From: Alphaproteobacteria bacterium
Lineage (GTDB): Bacteria; Pseudomonadota; Alphaproteobacteria; Paracaedibacterales; VGCI01
DNA length: 37,795 nt
Assembly (NCBI GenBank): GCA_019746225.1
Contig: JAIESE010000024.1
Location: 1-37,795, forward strand
Reading direction: 5' to 3'
Made by a program: the position numbers and the translations under genes
In this document: positions 1-8,650 of the stretch, in pieces
How the letters are laid out: every line of letters starts with the position of its first letter
How positions within the stretch are numbered: the first letter of the stretch is position 1
Notes under the pieces: model-generated
What the model was told of the DNA's origin: nothing
Databases searched by the model: none
The model's input: the letters and a program-made list of their open reading frames with translations, nothing else

Positions 1-37
1 AAAATCAATTTGTATGTCGTTTAATGGGGAACGAGCT

Positions 38-1258
38 ATGAAGCAGATTGTCCAGGATATTCTTTTACTCGGAGACATTAAGATCAATGGAACACGCCCC
101 TGGGACATAATTGTTCATGATGAGCGTCTCTATAACCGGCTGATAAAGAATACAGATCTTGGTCTTGGCGAATCTTATATGGACGGTTGGTGGGATTGTC
201 AGAGTCTGGATGAATTTTTTTATCGAGTTATTCGATCCGACCTCAAAACAAAAGCGATTCATCAGCCTCATTTCTGGCAAAGCCTTCTGATTCAAAAACT
301 TTTCGAGGCGATGCGTGGACTCTTCAATTTTCAGACAAAAGAAAGAGCCTTTATCGTCGGCGAAAAGCACTACGATATTGATAATGATTTATATGAAAAA
401 ATGCTGGATAAGCGTTTAACGTACACTTGTGGCTATTGGGATAATGGAGCGAAAAACCTTAATGAAGCGCAAGAAGCCAAGCTTGAATTAACCTGTCAAA
501 AACTGCAATTGAAGCCCGGAATGAGGATCCTCGATATTGGATGTGGATGGGGAAGTTTTGCCAAATATGCCGCAGAAAAATACAAAGTTTCTGTGTCGGG
601 TGTTACCATTTCCCGCGAACAAATTCATCTCGCTGAAAAGCTGTGCAAAGGCCTTCCGGTCGAATTTTATCTTCAAGATTACCGAGATTTGCAACAACTC
701 GGCCTTAAGTTTGACCGTATCGTCAGTCTTGGGATGTTTGAGCATGTCGGCTACAAAAATTACAAAACCTATATGGAAGTTGCAGCCAAGTGCCTGAAGG
801 ATGATGGCTTATTTTTGTTGCATACCATCGGAAGCAATTTTTCCACCACCACCTGCCAGAGCCCTTGGATTGACAAGTACATTTTCCCAAATGGACAAGT
901 CCCTTCCATTGAGCAAATCAACACGTCCATCGAAGGGCAATTTATAATGGAAGACTGGCATAATTTTGGCAGCAATTATGACACCACCCTCATGGCATGG
1001 CACAAGAACTTCAATGACAGCTGGGACAGCCTTAAAGGAAAATATGATGACCGTTTCCGCCGGATGTGGAACTATTATCTACTCTCATGTGCGGGGAGCT
1101 TCCGGGCACGAGACAGCCAACTCTGGCAAATCGTGTTGTCTAGACGAGGCATTGTGGGTGGGTATGTGCGTCCATCAATCGTGCAGACTCAAGAACCTTT
1201 GAGGAAAGAAATTAAAGCTCCTGCGAAGAAAAAGGCGGGGTCAAAAGCGAAGGGGTGA
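38..1258 (+). CDS. cfa: Cyclopropane-fatty-acyl-phospholipid synthase
   Basis: This enzyme transfers a methylene group from S-adenosylmethionine to double bonds of phospholipid acyl chains at the inner face of the membrane. The protein reads like E. coli Cfa along its whole length: an N-terminal LGLGESYMDGWW block, then EKHYDIDNDLYEKMLD, the SAM-binding ILDIGCGWGSFAKYAA loop, QDYRDL, GMFEHVG, and the C-terminal CAGSFRARDSQLWQ block. The tail is Lys/Ala-rich (about the last 15 residues) and looks like a lineage-specific addition. An upstream in-frame ATG at 14 exists, but the ATG at 38 has GGGGA seven bases ahead of it, so I chose 38 (406 aa). It converges on topA with about 40 bp between the genes. 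The identification is firm; only the start is in some doubt. Confidence 0.95.
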   Translation: MKQIVQDILLLGDIKINGTRPWDIIVHDERLYNRLIKNTDLGLGESYMDGWWDCQSLDEFFYRVIRSDLKTKAIHQPHFWQSLLIQKLFEAMRGLFNFQTKERAFIVGEKHYDIDNDLYEKMLDKRLTYTCGYWDNGAKNLNEAQEAKLELTCQKLQLKPGMRILDIGCGWGSFAKYAAEKYKVSVSGVTISREQIHLAEKLCKGLPVEFYLQDYRDLQQLGLKFDRIVSLGMFEHVGYKNYKTYMEVAAKCLKDDGLFLLHTIGSNFSTTTCQSPWIDKYIFPNGQVPSIEQINTSIEGQFIMEDWHNFGSNYDTTLMAWHKNFNDSWDSLKGKYDDRFRRMWNYYLLSCAGSFRARDSQLWQIVLSRRGIVGGYVRPSIVQTQEPLRKEIKAPAKKKAGSKAKG

Positions 1259-1300
1259 GAGGGAGCTAACCTTGATGGCTAACATCCACAACACCACCCC

Positions 1301-3769
1301 TCATGCCTTCTTCTTCACTGCCTTCTTCTTAAAGCCACCGCGTCCGCGTTTCACACCCGATGCCCCTTTTTGGATTTTGGCATTAACGATGGCGACGGCC
1401 TCCTCAAGAGTGAGGTTTAAAAAGTCGTATGCTTTTGGAATGGAAGCAAATTGGTCCCCGAATTTCACATAAGGGCCAAAGCGCCCAAGACCGACGCTCA
1501 AACGATCACCTGAATCGGGGTGTTCACCAATGGGAAAGGGCAATCTCTTCAACTGGAGAGCCATCTCTAAAGTGACATCATCAGGCGCTGTTGTCGCCGG
1601 CAAAGAAACGCGTTTTGGCTTTGGCTTTGTTGACTTAGCCGCCTTCTTCTTCGTTGTTTTTTTACCTTTTTTAGGAGCTTCGTCTTCCGTTTCACTTTTT
1701 TTAGAAGGTTTTTGAGCCGATACTGTTGTTTCATCACCCCACTGGAGGTAATACCCATAGGGACCTTTGCGCAAACTAATCATTTCTTCCGTATCTGGAT
1801 CGCTGCCAACTTCCTTCGGTTCTTCAGGGGCTGCCGCCGTTGCTTCATCTCCCGTAACGCTCAAAGGTCGTGTGTAGCGGCATTCTGGATAGTTGGAGCA
1901 CCCCAAGAAAGCGCCGAAGCGACTCAATTTTAAGCTCACACGACCGGTTTTGCACGTCGGACAAACGCGAGTTGCCTCATCTTCGCCAAACAAATGGAAG
2001 CTCATATCGTGCTCGAGGCGATCGATCACTTCCGTGGTGCGTAAGTTTTGTGTGGCATCCGTCGTTTCATGAAACGGTCCCCAAAAGCGTGTCAAAACTG
2101 CCTTCCAAGGCAGACGGCCTTCAGAGATTTCGTCTAACTCTTCTTCCAAATTCGCCGTAAAGTCATACTGAATATACTTGTTAAAGAAATTGACCAAAAA
2201 GACGGTGACAAGACGGCCCCGCTCTTCGGGAATGAACTGACGCTTTTCAAGACGCACATAATCCCTCTCTTGCAAAACATGGATGATCGAAGCATATGTC
2301 GAGGGTCGGCCAATTCCTAATTCTTCCAGCTTCTTGACCAAACTCGCTTCGCTATAGCGCGGGGGCGGTTGCGTGAAATGTTGGTTCGGTGTGATTTGCT
2401 TCTGCTCAATGGCATCGCCCATGGATAGGACGGGCAAGAGGCGATCTTCCTCATCTTTTTCAGGGTCTTCATCTACACCTTCTTGATAGAGTTTCAGGAA
2501 ACCATCAAAGGTCATTGTAGAGCCCGTTGCTCTCAACGTAATTTGTTTGTCCGGAGACGCCATTTCAACCGTTACCTGGTCAAACAAAGCGCTTTCCATT
2601 TGTGACGCAATCGTCCGCTTCCAAATTAATTCATAAAGCTTAAATTGAGAGTCATCCAAGTACTGGCGAACCTCATCTGGGTGACGTGACAGTTGAGTGG
2701 GTCGAATGGCTTCGTGGGCTTCTTGGGCGTTCTTCGATTTGTTTTTAAAAACGCGTGGTGACGGGGGAACATAAGGCTTGCCATATGATTTTTCAATATA
2801 GTCCCGAGCCGCAAACAAAGCCTCATTCGCAATTTGAATGCTGTCCGTACGCATATAGGTGATCAAACCAGTGACTTCACCGCCCATTTCAACGCCTTCA
2901 TACAAGCGTTGTGCAAGCTGCATGGTGCGCGAGGCCCCATACCCCAGTTTACGCGATGCTTCTTGTTGCAAGGTTGAGGTGATAAAGGGAGCTGCCGGAT
3001 GGCGCTTCACCTGCTTTTTCTCTAAGGTTGAAACAGCCAAGGTTCGGGCACGAATCGCTTCAACAGCGGCCTCAGCGAGCGCTTGGGTATTCAGGTCGAA
3101 CTTATCCAATTTTTTCCCGTTGAGGTGGGTCAAGCGCCCGTTAAATTTCTCATTTCGTGGGGTCATCAATTGCGCGGTGATGGACCAGTATTCTTGCGGT
3201 TTGAACACTTCAATTTCAGCTTCGCGCTCAACCACCAACCGCAAAGCCACCGATTGCACACGTCCCGCAGAGCGGGAACCAGGGAGTTTACGCCACAATA
3301 CTGGGGACAAGGTGAATCCCACCAAATAATCAAGCGCACGACGTGCCAGGTACGCATCCACCAATTCTTTATTAATAGCCCGGGGATTTTCAAGAGAATG
3401 TTGGACGGCGGTCTTTGTAATTTCATGAAAAACGATACGCTGAACTTCTGTTTGAGGCGACAAAGCACCTTGTTCAGTCAAGACTTGTTGCACGTGCCAA
3501 GCGATGGCTTCCCCTTCTCTATCAGGGTCAGTTGCGAGATAGAGATGGTCGGCGCCGCGAATGGCTTTGGCAATTTCAGCGATGTGTTTCTTTGAGCGAT
3601 CATCCGTTTCCCAACTCATAGCGAAGTCTTCTTCAGGGCGCACAGAGCCATTCTTGGAAGGTAAATCTCGAATATGTCCAAAGCTGGCAAGGACGGTGAA
3701 GTCTTTGCCCAAATAGCGATTAATCGTCTTGGCCTTTGCCGGCGATTCCACAATAACAACGTTTTTCAT
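1301..3769 (-). CDS. topA: DNA topoisomerase I
   Basis: This type IA topoisomerase relaxes negative supercoils. From the chosen start (MKNVVIVESPAKAKT, about 822 aa) the Toprim domain carries DPDRE at residues 81-85 and the catalytic tyrosine lies in GLITYMRTDS at about residue 305. One C-terminal four-cysteine zinc ribbon (CPTC...CSNYPEC) is followed by a Lys-rich linker and a second topoisomerase C-terminal repeat (SGDRLSVGLGRFGPYVKFGD). The protein ends in a basic, Lys-rich tail. An upstream in-frame ATG at 3820 would add 17 residues not typical of the family, so 3769 is preferred. The gene converges with cfa and diverges from the pseudoprotease gene at 4022. Very secure. Confidence 0.97.
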   Translation of the reverse strand: MKNVVIVESPAKAKTINRYLGKDFTVLASFGHIRDLPSKNGSVRPEEDFAMSWETDDRSKKHIAEIAKAIRGADHLYLATDPDREGEAIAWHVQQVLTEQGALSPQTEVQRIVFHEITKTAVQHSLENPRAINKELVDAYLARRALDYLVGFTLSPVLWRKLPGSRSAGRVQSVALRLVVEREAEIEVFKPQEYWSITAQLMTPRNEKFNGRLTHLNGKKLDKFDLNTQALAEAAVEAIRARTLAVSTLEKKQVKRHPAAPFITSTLQQEASRKLGYGASRTMQLAQRLYEGVEMGGEVTGLITYMRTDSIQIANEALFAARDYIEKSYGKPYVPPSPRVFKNKSKNAQEAHEAIRPTQLSRHPDEVRQYLDDSQFKLYELIWKRTIASQMESALFDQVTVEMASPDKQITLRATGSTMTFDGFLKLYQEGVDEDPEKDEEDRLLPVLSMGDAIEQKQITPNQHFTQPPPRYSEASLVKKLEELGIGRPSTYASIIHVLQERDYVRLEKRQFIPEERGRLVTVFLVNFFNKYIQYDFTANLEEELDEISEGRLPWKAVLTRFWGPFHETTDATQNLRTTEVIDRLEHDMSFHLFGEDEATRVCPTCKTGRVSLKLSRFGAFLGCSNYPECRYTRPLSVTGDEATAAAPEEPKEVGSDPDTEEMISLRKGPYGYYLQWGDETTVSAQKPSKKSETEDEAPKKGKKTTKKKAAKSTKPKPKRVSLPATTAPDDVTLEMALQLKRLPFPIGEHPDSGDRLSVGLGRFGPYVKFGDQFASIPKAYDFLNLTLEEAVAIVNAKIQKGASGVKRGRGGFKKKAVKKKA

Positions 3770-3843
3770 TAAGTCACAGTCCTTGAGCCTATGGGCAATA
3801 TTCTGATTTTCATTTTGCAAACCCTAACGCCTATTAGCAAGGG

Positions 3844-3849
3844 ATTATA
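3844..3849 (-). promoter_or_regulatory. Possible -10 box for topA
   Basis: On the minus strand the bases read TATAAT about 75 bases ahead of the topA start. No convincing -35 box is seen at the usual distance, so this rests on the -10 alone. Confidence 0.3.
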
Positions 3850-4021
3850 TAAAAGATCAAGAAAAATTTTTCGAAATTTTGGCGCTTGATGCCATTTTTT
3901 TTACAAAAATGAATCCATTTATGGCCTTTACAGCACCCCTTCAATTCCTTAAGTTGGCGCCAAGAGATACCACGCAAGCTTTAGCATCGTTACTGAAGAT
4001 GTTATTATTACCGGAGATACC

Positions 4022-5434
4022 ATGAAAAAGTGTTTATCCCTTCTCATTTTCTTGATTATACATGCTCATTCGGAGGCAACTGAGCGTGAAGCCTTTATTG
4101 AAGAAGAAGTTCAACAGGTGATGAAGACGTGCCCGCACCTCCAGAATATTGGCTTTTTAATGTGCGCAGACTCAACCATAAGAACAGCTATCCAATTAAC
4201 GCCCAAATATGTTTTGACATCGGGCGCTTCCGAGTTCGGGCAATATCCACAAAATACTATCTTTATTCAAGCTCAATCATGCGATATTCCGATGACGGGA
4301 ACTGACCTTGATCTTGGCCTTACAAAAAAAGAGCTTAAAAGAAATAGTGTTCCGTTTAGTTCGTTTAAGGTGCTTTACAAACCACAAAAAGAAAGTGAAC
4401 TCCAACAAATTGTTATGGCTCATGAGTTGGATGTTTGCAAATCTTACATGGATAGTTTTATTAGTAAGCTAATTGAAATAACACTCTTCCTTGATGCAAT
4501 TTCTCATGAGTTCCCTCTTCTGGGGCGCGACATCTCTATATTGGAACTCGAAACACCTCTGCCAATCCAAGACTTACCGGTACGAGGGTTTTCATCTGCA
4601 GAAATTTCAGAAATGAAAAGTATTTGTATCGGAGCCCAAGCCAAAGTGGTCCCCATTACCGCAAAGAAAAAAGCATGTCGCGTTTCCCTGACAGCATTTG
4701 TGCAAATGTCTACGTATGACAAGACAAGTAACATTTTTTATAATTCTTTTAAAACACGAGGTGGCGTGCCCGAAACTTTTTCTCCAAAAGAATTATCCGC
4801 AGAAGATAAGTTAACTGGATTAATTGGTTGTGAGACTCTTGGCGCACCTTTGTTTTTTATGAATGAAGACAATCAGAGGATTCTTGGAGGAATCATGTCG
4901 AATGGGTATACAACAGAGCGCTTAAGATCCTTTGTTGAGGAAGTTGTAAAGAGCAAAGACGAGAGTGTCAAAAGAAATGCTCGGGGTGTCAAAAAACATT
5001 ATGAAGAACTTATGAAAGGTATGGTCCCTGTCTATAACATATCGACAAGTCTCGAATGGGTTGTTGGAAAAATATTACGTGTGGGTATTGTAAAAACCGC
5101 CGAAGAAATACAGGCCAAAGAAATCGCTGCCCGAATTGTGGCAAGTGGTCTCACAACAGAAGCCACACCAAATATGAACCTCTTAACCTTAATGGCCCCA
5201 ACGGAACAAGAAAAGGAAGCTACGAGAAAGAAAGCTAAACAAAATAAGAAGAAGAGACTTGCAAAAAAGAAGAAAATGAAAGAAGCCGTAGCCTCTACTG
5301 CCTTAGCCTCTTCTGAGGGTGAGAGCAATCCAACACCTGTGCCTTCGACCATAAGCGAAGGAGCATGTGACAAATCCAGTGGCGATAACACCATTGGCGT
5401 CGTCGAAGAGGAAACGGGATCGACAAAGGAGTAG
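4022..5434 (+). CDS. Secreted trypsin-like (S1 fold) protein with degenerate catalytic triad
   Basis: This is a 470-aa exported protein of unknown role. Residues 1-19 form a signal peptide. The body shows chymotrypsin-fold landmarks. YVLTSGAS (63-70) sits where S1 proteases have VLTAAHC. DISILEL (170-176) matches the block around the catalytic Asp. GCETLGAPLFF (269-279) matches the GDSGGPLF block, and GGIMSNG (289-295) matches the GIVSWG strand. The Asp is kept, but the His position reads Ala/Ser and the nucleophile Ser position reads Leu, so proteolysis is unlikely. A Lys-rich stretch (about 395-420) and an acidic, Ser/Thr-rich tail follow. GGAG lies just ahead of the ATG. It stands alone, with a hairpin after it at 5456. 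The assignment is motif reading, not a search; a binding or scaffold role is inference. Confidence 0.7.
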   Translation: MKKCLSLLIFLIIHAHSEATEREAFIEEEVQQVMKTCPHLQNIGFLMCADSTIRTAIQLTPKYVLTSGASEFGQYPQNTIFIQAQSCDIPMTGTDLDLGLTKKELKRNSVPFSSFKVLYKPQKESELQQIVMAHELDVCKSYMDSFISKLIEITLFLDAISHEFPLLGRDISILELETPLPIQDLPVRGFSSAEISEMKSICIGAQAKVVPITAKKKACRVSLTAFVQMSTYDKTSNIFYNSFKTRGGVPETFSPKELSAEDKLTGLIGCETLGAPLFFMNEDNQRILGGIMSNGYTTERLRSFVEEVVKSKDESVKRNARGVKKHYEELMKGMVPVYNISTSLEWVVGKILRVGIVKTAEEIQAKEIAARIVASGLTTEATPNMNLLTLMAPTEQEKEATRKKAKQNKKKRLAKKKKMKEAVASTALASSEGESNPTPVPSTISEGACDKSSGDNTIGVVEEETGSTKE

Positions 5435-5455
5435 ACTAAGTCATTTGAATTCAGG

Positions 5456-5484
5456 AGGGATTCTTGGAAATCACAAGAATCCCT
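5456..5484. terminator. Hairpin between convergent genes
   Basis: An 11-bp perfect stem (AGGGATTCTTG / CAAGAATCCCT) encloses a 7-base loop. It lies between the stops of the gene at 4022 and the convergent racemase-like gene. There is no clear T-run on either side, so it may act as a weak shared terminator or as an mRNA 3'-end stabiliser. Confidence 0.55.
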
Positions 5485-5492
5485 GAAACTTC

Positions 5493-6263
5493 TTAAGCAG
5501 CAACCCCCGGCGTTGACTGTATCAAAGGATACCCAATAACGGGTGTCGCATGAGTTGGGGTGGCATAAATGCGCTTGCTTTGGGAAAGCTTCGCATCCAC
5601 CAACATACGCGCAAACCGTATAGCCAGTGGTAACGGGTCAATCACAACGAGATCCTTATATTTTTCATCGGCAAGCAACGTTGAAAGATTTTTTTCTTGG
5701 CCAATGAAATAGCTCCCACCAAGCACAATTGTATCTGCATCCTGATCGATGAGCTTGTTCATAGCTGATATAATTGCTTGATTTAAGGATGTATTTGAGT
5801 CTTCGAAATCTGTAAATGGCTGGAGATTCAAGGCCTCAAATCCAACGAACTGAGAAAAGATACCATAGGATTTCATGGTCCGTTCCAAGGCATAACCATG
5901 CCATTTGCCGGCAGTAATGAGTCCGAATTTCCGTCCTAACATTTGAGCAACCCGAAAGGAACTATCGCCCATGCCAACGACCGGAATGGTAACCGCTTCG
6001 CGGCATTCAAACAGACCCGTATCCCCCATGGAGTCAATGACAATCGCATCAACACCATCCCTTTCGGCTTCGATGGCAGCGAGCGACATACCGGCACGAC
6101 CCAAAGAATGTTCAATGTCGTTCTGGCCATGAATGGGGCCAAAAGGGTTGTTGCTAAGGCTGAGTTCCACCCCTAAATCTTGATAGGGGAGTAAATCCTC
6201 AAGCTTTCTGAATGACTTTCCTTCAATTTCTGGTCCAACAAAAATGACTCTAATTTTTATCAT
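5493..6263 (-). CDS. Hydantoin / Asp-Glu racemase family-like protein lacking catalytic cysteines
   Basis: This 256-aa protein has the general pattern of hydantoin racemase (HyuE-like) proteins: an N-terminal IRVIFVGP strand, AIVIDSMGDTGL, PVVGMGDSS, FGLITAG and TIVLGGSYFIG. Family members use two cysteines, one in a block like CFxDPGL and one in LGCAGM. Here these positions read Ser78 and Gly183, and the only Cys in the protein is Cys87. A two-base racemase mechanism through thiols therefore looks impossible. The start at 6263 has an AAAGGA-type site upstream, and the longer in-frame ATG at 6314 is not supported. The gene is monocistronic, between a convergent hairpin and rlmD. Fold membership is likely; substrate and activity are unknown. 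Confidence 0.65.
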   Translation of the reverse strand: MIKIRVIFVGPEIEGKSFRKLEDLLPYQDLGVELSLSNNPFGPIHGQNDIEHSLGRAGMSLAAIEAERDGVDAIVIDSMGDTGLFECREAVTIPVVGMGDSSFRVAQMLGRKFGLITAGKWHGYALERTMKSYGIFSQFVGFEALNLQPFTDFEDSNTSLNQAIISAMNKLIDQDADTIVLGGSYFIGQEKNLSTLLADEKYKDLVVIDPLPLAIRFARMLVDAKLSQSKRIYATPTHATPVIGYPLIQSTPGVAA

Positions 6264-6421
6264 GCTTCTATCCTTTCCTTTTACGTTAAACGAATGACAT
6301 GTCCGTTGTATCATTAATTGAACGTTTGATCAATTAATTTTTTAATAGAAGGAACTTGTCTATTCAACTTGAAAGAAATGAAGTTATCTGAGTAAACAAC
6401 AATAAGAAATGCTGATGAAAG

Positions 6422-7708
6422 TTACCCTCTCGTCAGTTTTGCAATGGCTTCCACATGAACGGTCCAACGGAATTGGTCCAGCGGTTGGATAGCTTCAATT
6501 TTATAGCCTCCTTCCACCAAGATACGCGCATCACGCGCGAATGTCAGAGGATTACACGATACATAGATCAGTGTTGGAACAGCGGATGCTGCAAGAGCTT
6601 GAGTTTGTTCAATCGCCCCTGCCCGCGGGGGATCCACCACCACAACATCGTAAGGCTCAAGCTCTTTCTCTCTCAAAGGAGTTTTAAAGAGATCGCGATA
6701 GAATGTCGCTATGGGTCTTTGCACCTTACCTGCCGCACTTTTAAGCGCGTTTAAGGCAGGTTCGTCCATCTCATAGCCATCGACAGGTGCAAATCTGGAC
6801 AAGGGCAGAGAGAGCGTTCCCCGGCCGCAGAACAAATCGGCGATTCGAGAAGGGGCCTGTGGTAGGAGATCACACACGAGAGACGTAAGTATTTTGTCTG
6901 CCTCGGAACTAGGCTGCAAGAATCCACGGCAATTACTCTCGACGGGCACTTCATCAAACAAGACGTAAGGCATCTCTCGTATTAGGGTAAAATCTTCTTT
7001 TCCCTTCAAAGTCACCAAGAGACGGCAAAGGTTCTGGTGACTCGCGAATTGGCCCCACAATTCTCGCTGTTCTAAGGTCAAAGGGGTTTTGTCGCGCACT
7101 TCAACCGTTACATCCAACCCATTATGAGCAGACGTGATAAACACTTCCCCCTCAAACCCTGCAGGGAAAGATTTTCCAATAACCTCGAGAAGCGGCTTCA
7201 TAAAGGCAACAATCTCAGGCCTTAAAATATGACAGCTCTCAAGGGTGAGAAGCTCATAAGAGTGGTATTTGTGATAGCCAAGTTCCACCCCTTTTGGAAG
7301 ACAACGGAAGTTAAAGTTGGCTCGCCTTCGTAAACCCGGAGGTAAAACAATCGGCTCTAGCACTAGGGGGTCTGGGTTTTCGAACCCTTCAAACAGAAGC
7401 GGCTTTAATATTTTATCCCGCTTAAATTGTCGATAAGTTTCATCTCCTAAATGTTGCAATTGGCAACTTCCGCACACCCCAAAGTGTGGACACGGCGGTT
7501 TCACATAGTTTGCCCCTTGACTGATAATCTCATGATGGACAACTTGATATCGATTTTTTTTGGTAAGAATAAGCTCAACGGACACTTCATCACCTGGCGT
7601 TGCGTAGGGAATGTACAGCCGTTGGTCGTCCGCAATGACCACGCCATCGCCATTTTGGCCCAATTCTTGGACAATGAGCGTTTTTTGTATCGGGGGACTA
7701 AGGGTCAT
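6422..7708 (-). CDS. rlmD: 23S rRNA (uracil-C5)-methyltransferase, RlmD/RumA family
   Basis: This is a SAM-dependent RNA m5U methyltransferase of the TrmA/RlmD family. Residues 1-60 form a TRAM-like RNA-binding domain. CPHFGVCGSCQLQH (73-86) gives three of the iron-sulfur ligands, and a further Cys in LESCHIL is likely the fourth. The catalytic half has DLFCGRGTLSLPL (SAM site), VVVDPPRAGA and YVSCNPLTFARD, whose Cys is the nucleophile, followed by QPLDQFRWTVHVE. At 428 aa the length is normal. AAGGA lies ahead of the ATG. The family is secure; the exact target base (U1939 in E. coli) is inferred. Confidence 0.9.
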   Translation of the reverse strand: MTLSPPIQKTLIVQELGQNGDGVVIADDQRLYIPYATPGDEVSVELILTKKNRYQVVHHEIISQGANYVKPPCPHFGVCGSCQLQHLGDETYRQFKRDKILKPLLFEGFENPDPLVLEPIVLPPGLRRRANFNFRCLPKGVELGYHKYHSYELLTLESCHILRPEIVAFMKPLLEVIGKSFPAGFEGEVFITSAHNGLDVTVEVRDKTPLTLEQRELWGQFASHQNLCRLLVTLKGKEDFTLIREMPYVLFDEVPVESNCRGFLQPSSEADKILTSLVCDLLPQAPSRIADLFCGRGTLSLPLSRFAPVDGYEMDEPALNALKSAAGKVQRPIATFYRDLFKTPLREKELEPYDVVVVDPPRAGAIEQTQALAASAVPTLIYVSCNPLTFARDARILVEGGYKIEAIQPLDQFRWTVHVEAIAKLTRG

Positions 7709-7797
7709 CTCTTGGTTCCTTCGCTTAACTAGAAGTACCCTTTCTAAGGTATTTTCGAAGATTCTTCAAGATAATTGGACTAAAGGGAGAGAGATAT

Positions 7798-7826
7798 AAA
7801 AAAAAGCCCAGATTTCTCAGGGCTTT
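7798..7826 (-). terminator. Rho-independent terminator after tRNA-Val
   Basis: Read on the minus strand, GGGCTTT lies at 7820-7826 on the plus strand with AAAGCCC at 7803-7809, giving a 7-bp stem and a 10-base loop. Eight T residues follow on the minus strand. It lies about 40 bases beyond the tRNA-Val 3' end. Confidence 0.75.
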
Positions 7827-7865
7827 ATATCACGAGTCTTCAAAGGGCATGAGTGAAGAGAAAGG

Positions 7866-7940
7866 TGGTGGGCGATGACAGATTTGAACTGCCGACCCTC
7901 TCGGTGTAAACGAGACGCTCTACCGCTGAGCTAATCGCCC
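7866..7940 (-). tRNA. tRNA-Val (anticodon TAC)
   Basis: The minus strand folds as a full cloverleaf. The acceptor GGGCGAT pairs with ATCGCCC. The D arm is GCTC...GAGC. The anticodon stem TCTCG/CGAGA encloses loop TTTACAC with anticodon TAC, and the T arm contains GTTCAAAT. The discriminator base is A and the 3' CCA is genome-encoded (7866-7868). It lies downstream of hup on the same strand. Confidence 0.95.
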
Positions 7941-7982
7941 ACTATTTTCTCTCAGTCACTCATGCAACATAAAACAAGTTTC

Positions 7983-8010
7983 CTACCATTTCAATTGTTC
8001 TTTCTGGTAG
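7983..8010 (-). terminator. Weak hairpin after hup
   Basis: CTACCA and TGGTAG form a 6-bp stem around a 16-base loop just beyond the hup stop. On the minus strand it is followed by GAAACTTGTTTT. The T-tract is interrupted, so hup transcripts may read through into tRNA-Val. Confidence 0.3.
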
Positions 8011-8020
8011 TTTTGCAAAT

Positions 8021-8296
8021 TTATTTTGCGACTGCTTCTTTCAATTGCTTACCAGCGCGGAACTTAGGCAAACGAGTTGCAGGAATTCTAATTGCTGCAC
8101 CTGTGCGTGGGTTACGGCCATCGCTGGCTGGACGGTTTGTTACAACGAAAGTACCAAAACCAATCAAACGAACTTCTTCGCCTTTTTTCAAAGATTGGGT
8201 AATAGACTTAAATGTTGCGTCAATTGCTTTCTCTGCGTCAGTTTTTGTGAGGCTTGAAGCAGCTGCTACTTTTGCGATTAGATCACTTTTATTCAC
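8021..8296 (-). CDS. hup: DNA-binding protein HU
   Basis: This 91-aa nucleoid protein binds and bends DNA as a dimer. The whole HU/IHF family pattern is visible: MNKSDLIAKVA at the N-terminus, VRLIGFGTFVV in the beta arm base, the GRNPRTGAAIRIPATRLPKF signature with the DNA-intercalating Pro, and the AGKQLKEAV end helix. It reads as HU rather than IHF, although that distinction is by eye. The start codon is GTG, with AGGAA upstream. A promoter is proposed at 8341-8370. tRNA-Val lies downstream on the same strand with only a weak hairpin in between. Confidence 0.95.
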   Translation of the reverse strand: MNKSDLIAKVAAASSLTKTDAEKAIDATFKSITQSLKKGEEVRLIGFGTFVVTNRPASDGRNPRTGAAIRIPATRLPKFRAGKQLKEAVAK

Positions 8297-8340
8297 GGTA
8301 TAATTCCTATATTAAAGTTGAACCACTAGACTACACTTGA

Positions 8341-8370
8341 ATCTTAAGTCGACTTTTCCCCCCACGTCAA
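8341..8370 (-). promoter_or_regulatory. Sigma-70-type promoter for hup
   Basis: On the minus strand TTGACG (8365-8370) is followed after 18 bases by TAAGAT (8341-8346), about 45 bases ahead of the hup GTG start. Confidence 0.5.
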
Positions 8371-8582
8371 CACGGAATATGGGGTTTTTGCTAAGAAAAA
8401 TGCATTTTTTTGACTTGATTTCGCAAAATTTATGCTGTAAAACCCCACAACCTGTTATTTTGACTTATTTCCCTAAAATTTGATCTAAAATAATGAGGGG
8501 TAAATTTAACCCCATTTGTGAGGGTTATAGCGCCTTAAAACACTCCTTTCTAGGATGAAATAACGCACGTATATGCACATGG

Positions 8583-8611
8583 TTGCGAAAGGGATCTATT
8601 CCTTTTATAAA
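8583..8611 (+). promoter_or_regulatory. Sigma-70-type promoter for hldD
   Basis: TTGCGA (8583-8588), a 17-base spacer and TATAAA (8606-8611) lie about 40 bases ahead of the hldD ATG, predicting a short leader with AGGTGAG as ribosome site. Confidence 0.5.
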
Positions 8612-8650
8612 GAAGGATGGAAGCTTTACATTAAATTTAGGTGAGATTAC

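Larger units (their letters stand above)
8297..8650. other. Divergent regulatory gap between hup and hldD
   Basis: This 354-bp AT-rich gap holds no supported gene. It contains likely promoters for both flanking genes and several G4/C4 inverted repeats. GGGGTTTT (8381-8388) faces AAAACCCC (8439-8446), and GGGGT (8497-8501) faces ACCCC (8509-8513) around an AAATTT core. TTGACT boxes occur at 8410 and 8460, each followed by AT-rich sequence but without ideal -10 spacing. Confidence 0.5.

Noticed and set aside
3083..3595. Open frame of 170 codons on the plus strand inside topA.
   Set aside because: It lies fully antisense to the secure topA coding region and has no family-like sequence.
8573..8644. 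Small ORF of 23 codons (MHMVAKGIYSFYKEGWKLY...) ending six bases before hldD, a possible leader peptide.
   Set aside because: No ribosome site precedes it, and the best hldD promoter (8583-8611) lies inside it, so it would not be transcribed whole.
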